From NCBI GenBank assembly GCA_019454205.1, contig CP075369.1, positions 806,001 to 870,000 on the forward strand: DNA of 64,000 bases, read 5' to 3'. This stretch comes from Xanthobacteraceae bacterium (GTDB lineage Bacteria; Pseudomonadota; Alphaproteobacteria; Rhizobiales; Xanthobacteraceae). Positions 42,677 to 50,994 of the stretch are shown here, piece by piece; position 1 is the stretch's first letter; the number at the start of each line of letters is the position of its first letter. The notes beneath the pieces were generated by a model that saw only the letters and a program-made list of their open reading frames with translations, did no database searches and was not told where the DNA came from. Position numbers and translations under genes: made by a program.

Positions 42677-43405
42677 ATGGCCGCAAGAATGAAAGACAGG
42701 ATCGTGCTGATCACCGGCGCCGCAGGAACCATCGGCGGCACGGTTGCGAAGCGCGTGGAAGAAGAGGGCGGCATCGCGATCCGCACCGATCTCGCCTCGC
42801 ACAAGGGACAGGATTTCGCGCTCGACGTGACTTCGGAAAGCGAATGGAAAAGCGTGGCGGAAGCCGTCGCAAAAAAGCACGGCCGCCTCGACGGCCTCGT
42901 GAATTCCGCAGGCATCGCTTCGCTCGGCACCATCGAAAGCGAGGACTATGCGCAATACCGGCGCACGATGGCGGTGAACGTGGACGGCACATATCTTGGC
43001 TGCAAATACGCAATGCCGCTCCTGAAGGTCCGAGGCGGCTCCATCGTGAACCTGTCTTCCGTTTCCGGCCTTGTCGCCGGGCACAATCTCGCGTCCTACA
43101 ACGCATCCAAGGGCGCGGTGCGGCTGCTCTCGAAATCGGTGGCGCTTCACGGCGCGCGCTTGAAGCCTCCGGTACGCTCGAACTCCGTGCATCCCACCTT
43201 TGTCGAGGGCGCAATGGTCGAGGCCCTGCTTGCAAACGCGAAGTCTCGCGATGCCGCCCGCGAACGCATGACCGCGGATGTACCGCTCTCGCGCTTTGCA
43301 CAGCCGGAAGAGGTAGCGAACCTCGCGGTTTTTCTGCTAAGTGACGAAAGCGCTTTCATCACCGGCGCGGAAATCCCGATCGATGGCGGCCTGACCGCGC
43401 GCTGA
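42677..43405 (+). CDS. SDR family oxidoreductase (classical type)
   Basis: NAD(P)-binding short-chain dehydrogenase of 242 aa. VLITGAAGTIGGTVAKR is the cofactor loop (T-G-x3-G-x-G variant ending I-G-G), LVNSAGIASLG is the N-S-A-G motif, and the catalytic Ser and YNASK (Tyr-x3-Lys) follow. The C-terminus GAEIPIDGGLTAR is typical. AAGGAAATG precedes the start. Substrate unknown; its place after a TRAP transporter suggests a hydroxy or keto acid. Confidence 0.9.
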   Translation: MAARMKDRIVLITGAAGTIGGTVAKRVEEEGGIAIRTDLASHKGQDFALDVTSESEWKSVAEAVAKKHGRLDGLVNSAGIASLGTIESEDYAQYRRTMAVNVDGTYLGCKYAMPLLKVRGGSIVNLSSVSGLVAGHNLASYNASKGAVRLLSKSVALHGARLKPPVRSNSVHPTFVEGAMVEALLANAKSRDAARERMTADVPLSRFAQPEEVANLAVFLLSDESAFITGAEIPIDGGLTAR

Positions 43406-43458
43406 TCCAGAAACGAACAGGCGGAATAGAACCGCTGCTATTCGCAGGAGAGGAATTC

Positions 43459-44235
43459 ATGGCTTCGCAGATGCTCGACCCCAAAACCCTGACCGTGCTC
43501 ATCACCGGCGCGACCTCCGGCTTCGGCGCCGCGACGGCGCGGCGCTTCGCGCAAGCCGGCGCGAAGGTGATCGGCACCGGACGCCGTCAGGATCGCCTCG
43601 ACGCCTTGAAGAAGGAACTGGGGGCGAACTGCCATACGCTGAACTTCGACGTCACCGACAACAAGGCGACCATCGCGGCGCTCAACTCACTCCCCGACGC
43701 TTTCAAGAAGGTCAACGTCGTGGTCGCCAATGCAGGCGGCGCGATCGGTCTTGAGCCGGCGCAGGAGGCGAAGATCGAAGACTGGGACCAGATGATCGCG
43801 ATGAACGTGAATGGTCTCGTCTACACCATCCGCAACACGCTGCCCGGCATGGTCGAGCGCGACGAAGGCCATGTGGTCGTGGTCAGTTCGGTTGCCGCGA
43901 ATTATTCCTATCCGGGCGGAAACGTCTACGGCGCGACCAAGGCTTTCGTGACGCGCTTCGCTTTGAACCTGCGCAGCGATTTGCTCGGCAAGAACGTGCG
44001 CGTGACTTCGGTCGAACCGGGCCTTGCCGAAACCGAATTCTCGGTCGTGCGCTTCAAGGGCGACAAGGCGAAGGCCGACGCGGTTTACAAGGGCGTGAAG
44101 CCGATGGTTGCCGACGACATCGCGGAGCAGATTTTCTTCGTTTGCACCATGCCGCGCCACGTCAACATCAACCGTATCGAGGCAATGGCTTCGATGCAGG
44201 CGTGGGGACCGTTCGCGATCAAGCGCGACGCGTAG
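43459..44235 (+). CDS. YdfG-like NADP-dependent 3-hydroxy acid dehydrogenase (SDR)
   Basis: Classical SDR of 258 aa: VLITGATSGFGAATARRFAQ, VIGTGRRQDRLDALKKEL (Arg pair typical of NADP preference), VVANAGGAIGLEPAQ and VYGATKAFVTRFALNLRSDL with Tyr-x3-Lys. The C-terminal half VRVTSVEPGLAETEFSVVRF and PRHVNINRIEAM align well with Escherichia coli YdfG, which oxidises serine, allo-threonine, 3-hydroxyisobutyrate and 3-hydroxypropionate-type 3-hydroxy acids. GGAGAGG precedes the ATG. A strong terminator follows. Confidence 0.88.
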   Translation: MASQMLDPKTLTVLITGATSGFGAATARRFAQAGAKVIGTGRRQDRLDALKKELGANCHTLNFDVTDNKATIAALNSLPDAFKKVNVVVANAGGAIGLEPAQEAKIEDWDQMIAMNVNGLVYTIRNTLPGMVERDEGHVVVVSSVAANYSYPGGNVYGATKAFVTRFALNLRSDLLGKNVRVTSVEPGLAETEFSVVRFKGDKAKADAVYKGVKPMVADDIAEQIFFVCTMPRHVNINRIEAMASMQAWGPFAIKRDA

Positions 44236-44251
44236 TCTCTGCCGCAAACAC

Positions 44252-44285
44252 AAAAAACCCGCGAGTTTTGCTCGCGGGTTTTTTT
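44252..44285. terminator. Bidirectional Rho-independent terminator
   Basis: AAAAAACCCGCGAG (44252-44265), loop TTTTG, and CTCGCGGGTTTTTTT (44271-44285). T runs exist on both strands, serving the SDR gene and the convergent GST gene. Confidence 0.93.
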
Positions 44286-44293
44286 ATGGGCTG

Positions 44294-44935
44294 TTACTTC
44301 TTGAAAGAAGGCGGCTGCGGCATCAGATCGTAGGGGTGTTTCCAGCCGGGCATCGCCCTGAATTTCTCGCGCCATGCGTGAACGGCGGGAAACTCCTTCT
44401 CGATTTCGAAGCCGTGTTCCTCGTCGGGATAATAGAGATAACCGAGCACCGATATGTCGGCGATGGTCGGGTTCTTGCCGGTCAGGAACGGCTGCTTTGC
44501 GAGATGAAGGTCTACGATCTTCAGGTTCGACACGGCGCGGCCACGCAGGAACTCGATGAGTGCCGGGTTGGGGTCCTTGAAGAAATTGCGAAAGAAACGG
44601 TGCGTCGCGAGGAAGTTCGTCACCTTGTGATTGTCGAACAGAATCCAGCGCAGCGCTTCCAGTTTCTCGTCTTCGTCCTGCGGCTTGAACTTGCCGGTGA
44701 GGTCCGAGAGATAGGTCAGGATCACGCCTGACTGCGTGAGCTTCCTGCCTTTGTGCTCGAGCACGGGGGCTTCGCCCATCTCGTTGACGTTCGCACGGAA
44801 CTCCGGCGAGCGCGTTTCGCCGGTGAAGAAATCGACCGCAACCGGCTCCCAGTCCGCGCCGATCAGGTTGAGATAAAGCGCGACCTTGTAGGAGTTGCCG
44901 GACTGCGCGAAGCAATGGAGCTTGTATTCGGCCAT
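44294..44935 (-). CDS. Glutathione S-transferase family protein
   Basis: 213 aa with an N-terminal thioredoxin-like domain (KLHCFAQSGNSYKVALYLN, with SGNS-K at the active-site turn; MGEAPVLEHKGRKLTQSGVI with the cis-Pro and the glutathione-contact Ser) and a C-terminal helical domain (TGKNPTIADISVLGYLYYPD, the N-capping box). The ATG at 44935 has AAGGAA upstream. It lies downstream of mmsA on the same strand. Substrate not readable. Confidence 0.9.
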   Translation of the reverse strand: MAEYKLHCFAQSGNSYKVALYLNLIGADWEPVAVDFFTGETRSPEFRANVNEMGEAPVLEHKGRKLTQSGVILTYLSDLTGKFKPQDEDEKLEALRWILFDNHKVTNFLATHRFFRNFFKDPNPALIEFLRGRAVSNLKIVDLHLAKQPFLTGKNPTIADISVLGYLYYPDEEHGFEIEKEFPAVHAWREKFRAMPGWKHPYDLMPQPPSFKK

Positions 44936-44950
44936 TTGCTTTCCTTGTCG

Positions 44951-44980
44951 TCCCGGAAGCGGCAAAGCCGCTATCCGGGA
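44951..44980. repeat. REP-like imperfect palindrome
   Basis: TCCCGGA-AGCGGC-aaa-GCCGCT-a-TCCGGGA: a 13-bp stem with one bulged base. It lies between the GST start and the mmsA end. It has no T run and looks like the extragenic palindromes of this bacterial group; no second copy was recognised in the window. Confidence 0.5.
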
Positions 44981-45034
44981 TTGTTATCGGCAACAGGACG
45001 ATCCCGGCCTTCGTTACGCCAAGCCAGGACCACA

Positions 45035-45055
45035 TTGAAGCGTTAGGCGCTTCAA
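45035..45055. repeat. Perfect hairpin at the 3' end of mmsA
   Basis: TTGAAGCG (45035-45042), 5-nt loop, CGCTTCAA (45048-45055), starting 3 nt beyond the mmsA stop. No T tail, so it may stabilise the mRNA end rather than terminate. Confidence 0.4.
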
Positions 45056-45057
45056 CG

Positions 45058-46554
45058 TCACTTCATGGTCGGGATAGTGAATTCCGCGCCACCCTTGATG
45101 CCGCTCGGCCAGCGCGCAGTTACCGTTTTCGTCTTCGTATAGAAGCGGACCGAGTCCGGCCCGTGCTGGTTCAGGTCGCCGAAGCCCGAACGCTTCCAGC
45201 CGCCGAAGGTGTGATAGGCGAGCGGCACCGGGATCGCGAAGTTGATGCCGACCATGCCGACGTTCACCTTGCTAGCGAAATCGCGCGCCGCGTCGCCGTC
45301 GCGGGTGAAGATCGCAACGCCGTTGCCGAACTCATGGTCGTTCGCGAGCTTGAGGCCTTCGTCGTAGTTGTTCGCGCGTACCACCGAGAGCACCGGCCCG
45401 AAGATTTCTTCCTTGTAGATGCGCATGTCCGGAGTCACTTCGTCGAACAGGCAGCCGCCCATATAGAAGCCTTTTTCGTAGCCCTGCATTTTGAAGTTGC
45501 GGCCGTCGACTTTCAGCTTCGCGCCTTCCTTGACGCCGATCTCGACGTAATTCTTCACCTTCTCCAGATGCGCGCGCGTCACCAGCGGCGGAATGTCCGC
45601 GCCCGCATCGGTGGACGGGCCGATCTTGAGGCTCTCGACGCGCGGGATGAGACACTCGACCAGCTTGTCGGCCGTGTCCTTGCCGACCGGCACGGCGACC
45701 GAAATCGCCATGCAGCGTTCGCCCGCCGAGCCGTAGCCTGCGCCGATCAGCGCATCGACCGCCTGGTCCATGTCCGCGTCCGGCATGACGATCATGTGGT
45801 TCTTCGCGCCGCCGAAGCACTGCACGCGCTTACCGCTCGCGGTGCCGCGCGTGTAGATGTATTCCGCAATCGGCGTGGAGCCGACGAAGCCGATGGCGCG
45901 GATGTCCGGGTCGTCGAGGATCGCGTCCACCGCTTCCTTGTCGCCGTTGACGACGTTCAGCACGCCGGCCGGCAGGCCCGCTTCAAGCATCAGCTCGGCG
46001 AGGCGCATCGGCACGCCCGGATCGCGCTCGGACGGCTTCAGGATGAAAGCATTGCCGCAGGCGATTGCCGGGGCGAACTTCCACATCGGGATCATCGCCG
46101 GAAAGTTGAAGGGCGTGATGCCGGCGACGACGCCGAGCGGCTGGCGCATGGAATAGATGTCGATGCTCGGACCCGCGCCGTCGGTGTATTCGCCCTTCAG
46201 CAGATGCGGGATGCCGCAGGCGAATTCGACCACCTCGACGCCGCGCTGGATATCGCCCTTGGCGTCGGCGACGGTCTTGCCGTGCTCGCGCGCCAGCATG
46301 TCGGCAAGCGTGTCGGTTTCCTTCGCGATCAGTTCGAGGAATTTGAACATGACGCGGGCGCGGCGCTGCGGGTTGGTGGCGGCCCAGCCGGGCTGTGCGG
46401 CCTTGGCGTTTTCGACCGCGGCGCGGACGTCGGCTTTATTGGCCAGCGCGACCTTCGCGATGATGTCGCCCGTCATGGGCTGGAACACGTCGCCGGTGCG
46501 ACCGGATGTCCCCTTGGTGTGCTTGCCGCCGATGAAATGACCAACTTCGCGCAT
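45058..46554 (-). CDS. mmsA: CoA-acylating methylmalonate-semialdehyde dehydrogenase
   Basis: Oxidises methylmalonate semialdehyde to propionyl-CoA and malonate semialdehyde to acetyl-CoA (valine, beta-alanine and related catabolism). 498 aa of the ALDH fold: GITPFNFPAMIPMWKFAPAI, FVGSTPIAEYIYTRGTA, CFGGAKNHMIVMPDADMDQA and GAGYGSAGERCMAISVAV with the catalytic Cys. Arg/Gly replacements of the usual general-base Glu and the FGGAKNH stretch are typical of MmsA. GGAGGAG precedes the ATG. The GST gene follows after 122 nt on the same strand. Confidence 0.94.
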   Translation of the reverse strand: MREVGHFIGGKHTKGTSGRTGDVFQPMTGDIIAKVALANKADVRAAVENAKAAQPGWAATNPQRRARVMFKFLELIAKETDTLADMLAREHGKTVADAKGDIQRGVEVVEFACGIPHLLKGEYTDGAGPSIDIYSMRQPLGVVAGITPFNFPAMIPMWKFAPAIACGNAFILKPSERDPGVPMRLAELMLEAGLPAGVLNVVNGDKEAVDAILDDPDIRAIGFVGSTPIAEYIYTRGTASGKRVQCFGGAKNHMIVMPDADMDQAVDALIGAGYGSAGERCMAISVAVPVGKDTADKLVECLIPRVESLKIGPSTDAGADIPPLVTRAHLEKVKNYVEIGVKEGAKLKVDGRNFKMQGYEKGFYMGGCLFDEVTPDMRIYKEEIFGPVLSVVRANNYDEGLKLANDHEFGNGVAIFTRDGDAARDFASKVNVGMVGINFAIPVPLAYHTFGGWKRSGFGDLNQHGPDSVRFYTKTKTVTARWPSGIKGGAEFTIPTMK

Positions 46555-46600
46555 CGTACTCCTCCAAAAGTGCCGCGTTTTCCGCAGCTCATTGACGTTT

Positions 46601-46615
46601 TTAACCGGTCGTTAG
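46601..46615. promoter_or_regulatory. CtrA-box-like sequence 1 in the mmsA-motA region
   Basis: TTAA-CCGGTCG-TTAG has the 4-7-4 spacing of the CtrA site TTAA-N7-TTAA with one mismatch. It lies 47 nt before mmsA and 163 nt before motA. Sequence match only. Confidence 0.35.
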
Positions 46616-46689
46616 GGTTCTCCTAGCGTAGCCCGCGAACGTGCGAAAGGGCGCAGACGACAATGCATTGGCCCAGCAAATTCCGGCAC

Positions 46690-46704
46690 TTAACCCCTTC
46701 TTAG
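46690..46704. promoter_or_regulatory. CtrA-box-like sequence 2 upstream of motA
   Basis: TTAA-CCCCTTC-TTAG, again the 4-7-4 layout with the same single mismatch, 74 nt before the motA ATG. CtrA controls motility genes in many alphaproteobacteria, which makes the position sensible. Confidence 0.4.
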
Positions 46705-46777
46705 GCGCGCCCGGCTAACTATCGGAACCCAGAGTAAAGCGGCCAAGGACAGGCTGCACGCGTAAAGGGAGAACCCT

Positions 46778-47548
46778 ATGGATTTGGCAACGGGCCTCGG
46801 CCTGATTTTCGGGTCGATTATCGTCGTCGCGCTGATCCTCATGGGTGGCGATCTCGGCACGTTCGTCGATTCTCACGCAGCCATCGTGATCTTCGGCGGT
46901 TCGGCCGCCGCGACACTCATTCGTTTTCCGCTTTCCTCGATCCTGCACGGCCTGCCGCTCGGCGCAAAATACGCCTTCACGATGCGGCGCATGACGCAGC
47001 TCGAACTCGTCGACGAGATCGCCCGCCTTGCCGAAGTTGCTCGCAAGGCCGGACCGCTGGGTCTCGAAAGGGAAGAAATTGAAGACCCGTTTCTGGCAAA
47101 GGGCGTGCGCTACGTAGCTGACGGTTACGACTCGTCGTTCATCCGCGACGCGATGGAACGCGAGCGCGAGACCTTTTTCATGCATCTGGATGAAGGCCAG
47201 AAGATTTACCGCGCGATCGGCGACTGCGCGCCTGCTTTCGGCATGGTCGGTACGCTGATCGGCATGGTGCAGATGTTCGCAAATATGTCCGATCCCTCGA
47301 AGCTCGGACCCTATATGGCGATTGCGCTGCTCGCGACGCTTTACGGTGCGGTGCTCGCAAACCTTGTCTGTCTGCCGATTGCCGATAAGTTGCAGGTCAA
47401 GCTCCATGACGAGGAGACGAACCGGACGCTGATCATCGACGGCGTGCTCATGATCCGCGAAGCCAAGAGTCCGGCAATCGTGCGCGAGATGCTCGTTGCC
47501 TATCTGCCGGAGCGTCACCATCACCAGCCGGAAGCTGTGCCCGCCTGA
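46778..47548 (+). CDS. motA: MotA/PomA-type motor stator channel protein
   Basis: 256 aa with four membrane helices (about residues 5-20, 32-50, 150-170 and 180-202) and a charged cytoplasmic loop. GDCAPAFGMVGTLIGMVQMF is the MotA signature containing the channel Pro; YMAIALLATLYGAVLANLVC is helix 4. AAAGGGAGA precedes the ATG. motB follows 29 nt downstream, so the pair is one operon encoding the ion-driven stator. No flagellar genes lie in the window; a non-flagellar MotAB-like role cannot be excluded. Confidence 0.9.
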   Translation: MDLATGLGLIFGSIIVVALILMGGDLGTFVDSHAAIVIFGGSAAATLIRFPLSSILHGLPLGAKYAFTMRRMTQLELVDEIARLAEVARKAGPLGLEREEIEDPFLAKGVRYVADGYDSSFIRDAMERERETFFMHLDEGQKIYRAIGDCAPAFGMVGTLIGMVQMFANMSDPSKLGPYMAIALLATLYGAVLANLVCLPIADKLQVKLHDEETNRTLIIDGVLMIREAKSPAIVREMLVAYLPERHHHQPEAVPA

Positions 47549-47577
47549 TCCGGGCAGGGTGAGGGGCAGGTACCGAA

Positions 47578-48414
47578 ATGGCGGTCAAGCGTAGACATGG
47601 CGGCGGCCACGGCGGCGGTCACGGCTGGTTCGTAACCTTCGCGGACCTGATGGCGCTCATGATGGCGTTCTTCGTCATGATCGCGGCCTACTCGACGATG
47701 GATAAGGAGAAAATGAAACTGATGACCGGCTCGATGCGCGATGCCTTCGGCACGCAGCGCGAGTCGCGTTACTCCGGTATCGTCGAAGTCGATGGCTTGC
47801 CGTTGCGCACGAAGCTGCTGAACGCCAAGACCAACCTGCGTCCCGATGAAACCAGCGAGCGTCCTTCGCGCGACGAGCAGGACAACGATCTGATTTCCGG
47901 CCTGCGCGCGATCCGCGACCGTCAGTTCGCGCTCGCTGCCGCATCGCTGCGGCAGGCTTTGCAGGATCTGCCGGAGATCAGCGAACTCTCCAAGCACATC
48001 ATGTTCACCGAGACCAAAGAGGGTCTCAATGTCGAGATCGTCGATCAGGACGGGCGCTCGATGTTCCCGGACGGCTCCAAGGAACCGTACGAGCGCACCC
48101 GCAAGCTGCTGGTGAAGATCGCGGAAGCGATCCGCGCCATGCCGCACCGGATCGTCATTTCCGGGCACACCGCCGCGCAGAAAGTGCCGCCGCGCGGCGA
48201 CTACACTTCCTTCGATCTCTCCGCCGACCGCGCCAATGTGGTGCGCCAGATTTTGCAGGGCGCGGGCGTGCGCACGCAGCAGGTCTTCATGGTCGCGGGC
48301 CGCGCCGACAGCGACCCGCTGTTTCCCGAAGATCCGTACATGGCCGCGAACCGCCGCGTGACCATCACGCTCCTGAAGGAAGCCCCGGCCGCACCGCCGA
48401 ACCTGCGCCCCTAA
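47578..48414 (+). CDS. motB: MotB-type stator protein with OmpA-like domain
   Basis: 278 aa. A Gly/His-rich N-terminal tail (RRHGGGHGGGHG) precedes the single membrane helix GWFVTFADLMALMMAFFVMI with the ion-carrying Asp23. A plug/linker region follows. The C-terminal OmpA/MotB peptidoglycan-binding domain (about residues 140-270) contains VISGHTAAQKVP and DLSADRANVVRQIL. It anchors MotA to the cell wall. It is cotranscribed with motA. Confidence 0.92.
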   Translation: MAVKRRHGGGHGGGHGWFVTFADLMALMMAFFVMIAAYSTMDKEKMKLMTGSMRDAFGTQRESRYSGIVEVDGLPLRTKLLNAKTNLRPDETSERPSRDEQDNDLISGLRAIRDRQFALAAASLRQALQDLPEISELSKHIMFTETKEGLNVEIVDQDGRSMFPDGSKEPYERTRKLLVKIAEAIRAMPHRIVISGHTAAQKVPPRGDYTSFDLSADRANVVRQILQGAGVRTQQVFMVAGRADSDPLFPEDPYMAANRRVTITLLKEAPAAPPNLRP

Positions 48415-48476
48415 AGTCTGCTTGACCTTCCGCCGCCGCCGCCGCATTGCTCGCGGCCTTGCGTGGAGCGCGCGGC

Positions 48477-48800
48477 ATGGCCGGGAACGTAGAAGACCTT
48501 TCCCCCGAACAAGTGAAGGCCGGTATCGAGAACGGCTCGATCCTGCTGGTAGATGTGCGGGAACCGAACGAGCTTGCCGCCGAGCGCATCCCCGGCGCGG
48601 TCGATTTTCCGCTTTCGGTATTCGACCCCGCGGCGTTGCCCGATCCTGCCGGAAAGACGCTGGTGTTTTCCTGCCGCTCCGGCCGCCGCTCGGTGATCGC
48701 CTCGGAAGCGGCGCAGGCGGCGGGCCTGCCATACAACAAGCATCTCGCAGGCGGCATTCTCGCGTGGAAGGCCGCCGGCCTCGACACCGAAAAGGGTTGA
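48477..48800 (+). CDS. Single-domain rhodanese-like protein
   Basis: 107 aa rhodanese module: ILLVDVREPNELAAERIPGA, then VFSCRSGRRSVIASEAA with active-site Cys66 in a CRSGRRS loop, then HLAGGILAWKAAG. Likely a cytoplasmic persulfide/sulfur carrier. ATG 48477 is preferred over an upstream in-frame start because GGAG lies in front and the family starts here. It lies 62 nt after motB and 82 nt before the binding-protein gene. Confidence 0.9.
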   Translation: MAGNVEDLSPEQVKAGIENGSILLVDVREPNELAAERIPGAVDFPLSVFDPAALPDPAGKTLVFSCRSGRRSVIASEAAQAAGLPYNKHLAGGILAWKAAGLDTEKG

Positions 48801-48882
48801 GACGCCGGAAAGGTTGTTGAGCGCGCCGCCATTGCCGACTAGTTTCGCTCGCGGCCGTAACCTCGATCTCCGGGTGTCTTCG

Positions 48883-49986
48883 ATGTTTCTTCGTTCGCTG
48901 AAAGTGTTCGCGCTTTTGCTCGCCGGTGCGTTTGCCGCTTCGGCGCAGGAGAAGGCCGTCAACATCTACAACTGGTCGGATTACATCGACCCGAAGGTGC
49001 TGGAAGAATTCACGAAGGAAACCGGCATCAAGGTGCGCTACGACACCTTCGATTCCAACGAAGTGGTGGAAGCGAAACTGCTCGCCGGCCGCACCGGCTA
49101 TGACGTGGTGGTGCCCGGTTCGACCGTGTTGCGCCGCCTGATCGCGACCGGCGTATTCCAGAAGATCGACAAGTCGAAAATCCCGAACCTGCAACATGCG
49201 TGGCCGGAGATCACCAAGCGCCTCGCTGCCTACGATCCCGGCAACGAATACGCCGTGAACTATATGTGGGGCACCACCGGCATCGGCTACAACGTCGATC
49301 AGGTGAAGAAGCGTCTCGGCGACAAGCCGATCGACAGTTGGGAAATCTTCTTCAATCCGGAAAACATTGCAAAGCTGAAAGACTGCGGCGTGCATGTGCT
49401 CGACACTGCGGAAGAACTCATTCCCGCCGCGCTGAAATATCTCGGTCTCGACCCGGATTCGAAGAACGCCGCCGACATCGAGAAGGCAGGCGAGCTGCTG
49501 CTCAAGGTCCGTCCCTATATCCAGAAATTCCATTCGTCCGAATATTTGAACGCGCTCGCCAACGGCGAAATCTGTTTCGTAATCGGCTGGTCCGGCGACA
49601 TCTTCCAGGCGCAGGCCCGTGCGAAGGAAGCGGCGGAGAAGACCAAGAGGCCGCTCGTCAATATCGCCTACGTGGTGCCGAAAGAGGGCGCGCAGATCTG
49701 GTTCGATTCCTTCTCGATCCCGAAGGATGCGCCGAACGCCGAGGCCGCGCATGTCTTCATCAACTTCATGATGCGCCCGGAGATTGCCGCGCGTAACACC
49801 AATCAGGTCGCCTATGCCAACGGCAACCTCGCGTCGCAGAAGGATGTCGATAAGGAGATTCTGGGCAACCCTGCGATCTATCCCACGCAGGATGTGTTCA
49901 GCCGCCTCTACACGGTGACGCCGTATCCGCCGCAGTTGCAGCGGACGGTGACGCGCATCTGGACGCGGGTGAAGACCGGGCGCTAG
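48883..49986 (+). CDS. Polyamine-type ABC transporter substrate-binding protein (PotD/PotF-like)
   Basis: A signal peptide ending FAASAQ is followed by the PotD/PotF fold: VNIYNWSDYIDPKVLEEFTK at the mature N-terminus, YDVVVPGSTVLRRLIATGVF, YMWGTTGIGYNVDQVKKRL and GEICFVIGWSGDIFQAQARA, which contribute the aromatic and acidic polyamine pocket. WFDSFSIPKDAPNAEAAHVF follows. Length is 367 aa from ATG 48883; GTG 48874 is an alternative. No permease or ATPase genes are adjacent, so it is an orphan binding protein working with a distant transporter. Confidence 0.88.
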   Translation: MFLRSLKVFALLLAGAFAASAQEKAVNIYNWSDYIDPKVLEEFTKETGIKVRYDTFDSNEVVEAKLLAGRTGYDVVVPGSTVLRRLIATGVFQKIDKSKIPNLQHAWPEITKRLAAYDPGNEYAVNYMWGTTGIGYNVDQVKKRLGDKPIDSWEIFFNPENIAKLKDCGVHVLDTAEELIPAALKYLGLDPDSKNAADIEKAGELLLKVRPYIQKFHSSEYLNALANGEICFVIGWSGDIFQAQARAKEAAEKTKRPLVNIAYVVPKEGAQIWFDSFSIPKDAPNAEAAHVFINFMMRPEIAARNTNQVAYANGNLASQKDVDKEILGNPAIYPTQDVFSRLYTVTPYPPQLQRTVTRIWTRVKTGR

Positions 49987-49998
49987 GCGAGAACGCAG

Positions 49999-50994
49999 TC
50001 ACCGCCAGCGGCGGTGCAGCCAGAGCCATTGCTCCGGATATTCGCGGATCCAGCCTTCGACGACCGCGTTGATCGTCTGCGTCGCCGCGTCCACGTCGAT
50101 CTTGCCGTCCTTGTCGCGGGGCAGGTCGAGCGGCTCGGTCAGGTCGAGCGCGAAGCGCCCTTCCGGCAGGCGGATGACGCGCGCGCCGTACACCGGGCAA
50201 TCGAACTGGCGGGCGAGCCGCGCGGCAAGCGGATTGGCGCGCGTTTGCCGCCCGAAAAACTTGATCGGCACACCCTGGAAATACTGGTCCACCAGCACGC
50301 CGAGGATGCGGCCGCGTTCCAGCACGCCGGCCATCGTGAATACCGATTGTCGTTCGGAGCGGATCATCTCGCCCATCACGCCGGAGCGCGTGCGCTCGAT
50401 GATTTCCTCGAAAATCTGGTTGTTCGGCGGGCGGAATACGACGGAGGATTTCAGGCCGTGTGCCGCAGCCGCAACCGCGCATAGTTCCCAGTTCGCGAGA
50501 TGCCCGGTGAAGACGACCGCCGCCTTGTCGCGCTCGCGCAGCGCGAGGAATCGCTCCGATACTTCCTTGGAAATCGTGATGCGCCCGCCGCGTTCGGCGT
50601 TCTCGTCCCAGTCCCACAATTTGCCGAGATGGACGAATTCTCCTGCGACACGCCCCAAATTATCGAACACGCCGGTCAGGATTTTCTCGATCTCTTCGTC
50701 CGTTTTTTCCGGGTAGGCGGCGCGCAGGTTCGCGCGGCCGAGTTTGGCGACGCGGATGCGCGGGCCGATCTTGCGCGCGATCCACGCGGCGGCATCGGCG
50801 GAACGATCCGGCCCGATCTTTTGCAGGATGAAGATGAGCGAAAGGACGAAGCCCTTGACTACAAGCCGCCAAATCAGGCCGAGCGGCCAAGTGATCGGCA
50901 GCAGCACGAAGCCGATCGTGCGCTTCATACCGCGGATATAAGGATTGTACTTCCACCAGTGCCGGAAGCCGTAAGGAAACAGCCGGCGCATCAT
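49999..50994 (-). CDS. lpxXL: Lipid A very-long-chain acyltransferase LpxXL
   Basis: LpxL/HtrB-family acyltransferase of 331 aa at the inner membrane. A hydrophobic segment (about residues 27-58) precedes the catalytic H-x4-E motif at His165-Glu170 (FTGHLANWE). As the last gene of the acpXL cluster it is expected to move 27-hydroxyoctacosanoate or a similar very-long-chain acyl group from AcpXL to lipid A. The start overlaps the stop of the dehydrogenase gene by one base (TGATG at 50992-50996). Much open frame upstream belongs to that gene antisense frame and was discarded. Confidence 0.92.
   Translation of the reverse strand: MMRRLFPYGFRHWWKYNPYIRGMKRTIGFVLLPITWPLGLIWRLVVKGFVLSLIFILQKIGPDRSADAAAWIARKIGPRIRVAKLGRANLRAAYPEKTDEEIEKILTGVFDNLGRVAGEFVHLGKLWDWDENAERGGRITISKEVSERFLALRERDKAAVVFTGHLANWELCAVAAAAHGLKSSVVFRPPNNQIFEEIIERTRSGVMGEMIRSERQSVFTMAGVLERGRILGVLVDQYFQGVPIKFFGRQTRANPLAARLARQFDCPVYGARVIRLPEGRFALDLTEPLDLPRDKDGKIDVDAATQTINAVVEGWIREYPEQWLWLHRRWR

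Noticed and set aside
47521..49752. 743-codon minus-strand frame opposite motB, rhodanese and the binding-protein gene
   Set aside because: Spans three genuine genes on the other strand and shows no domain; GC-rich antisense shadow.
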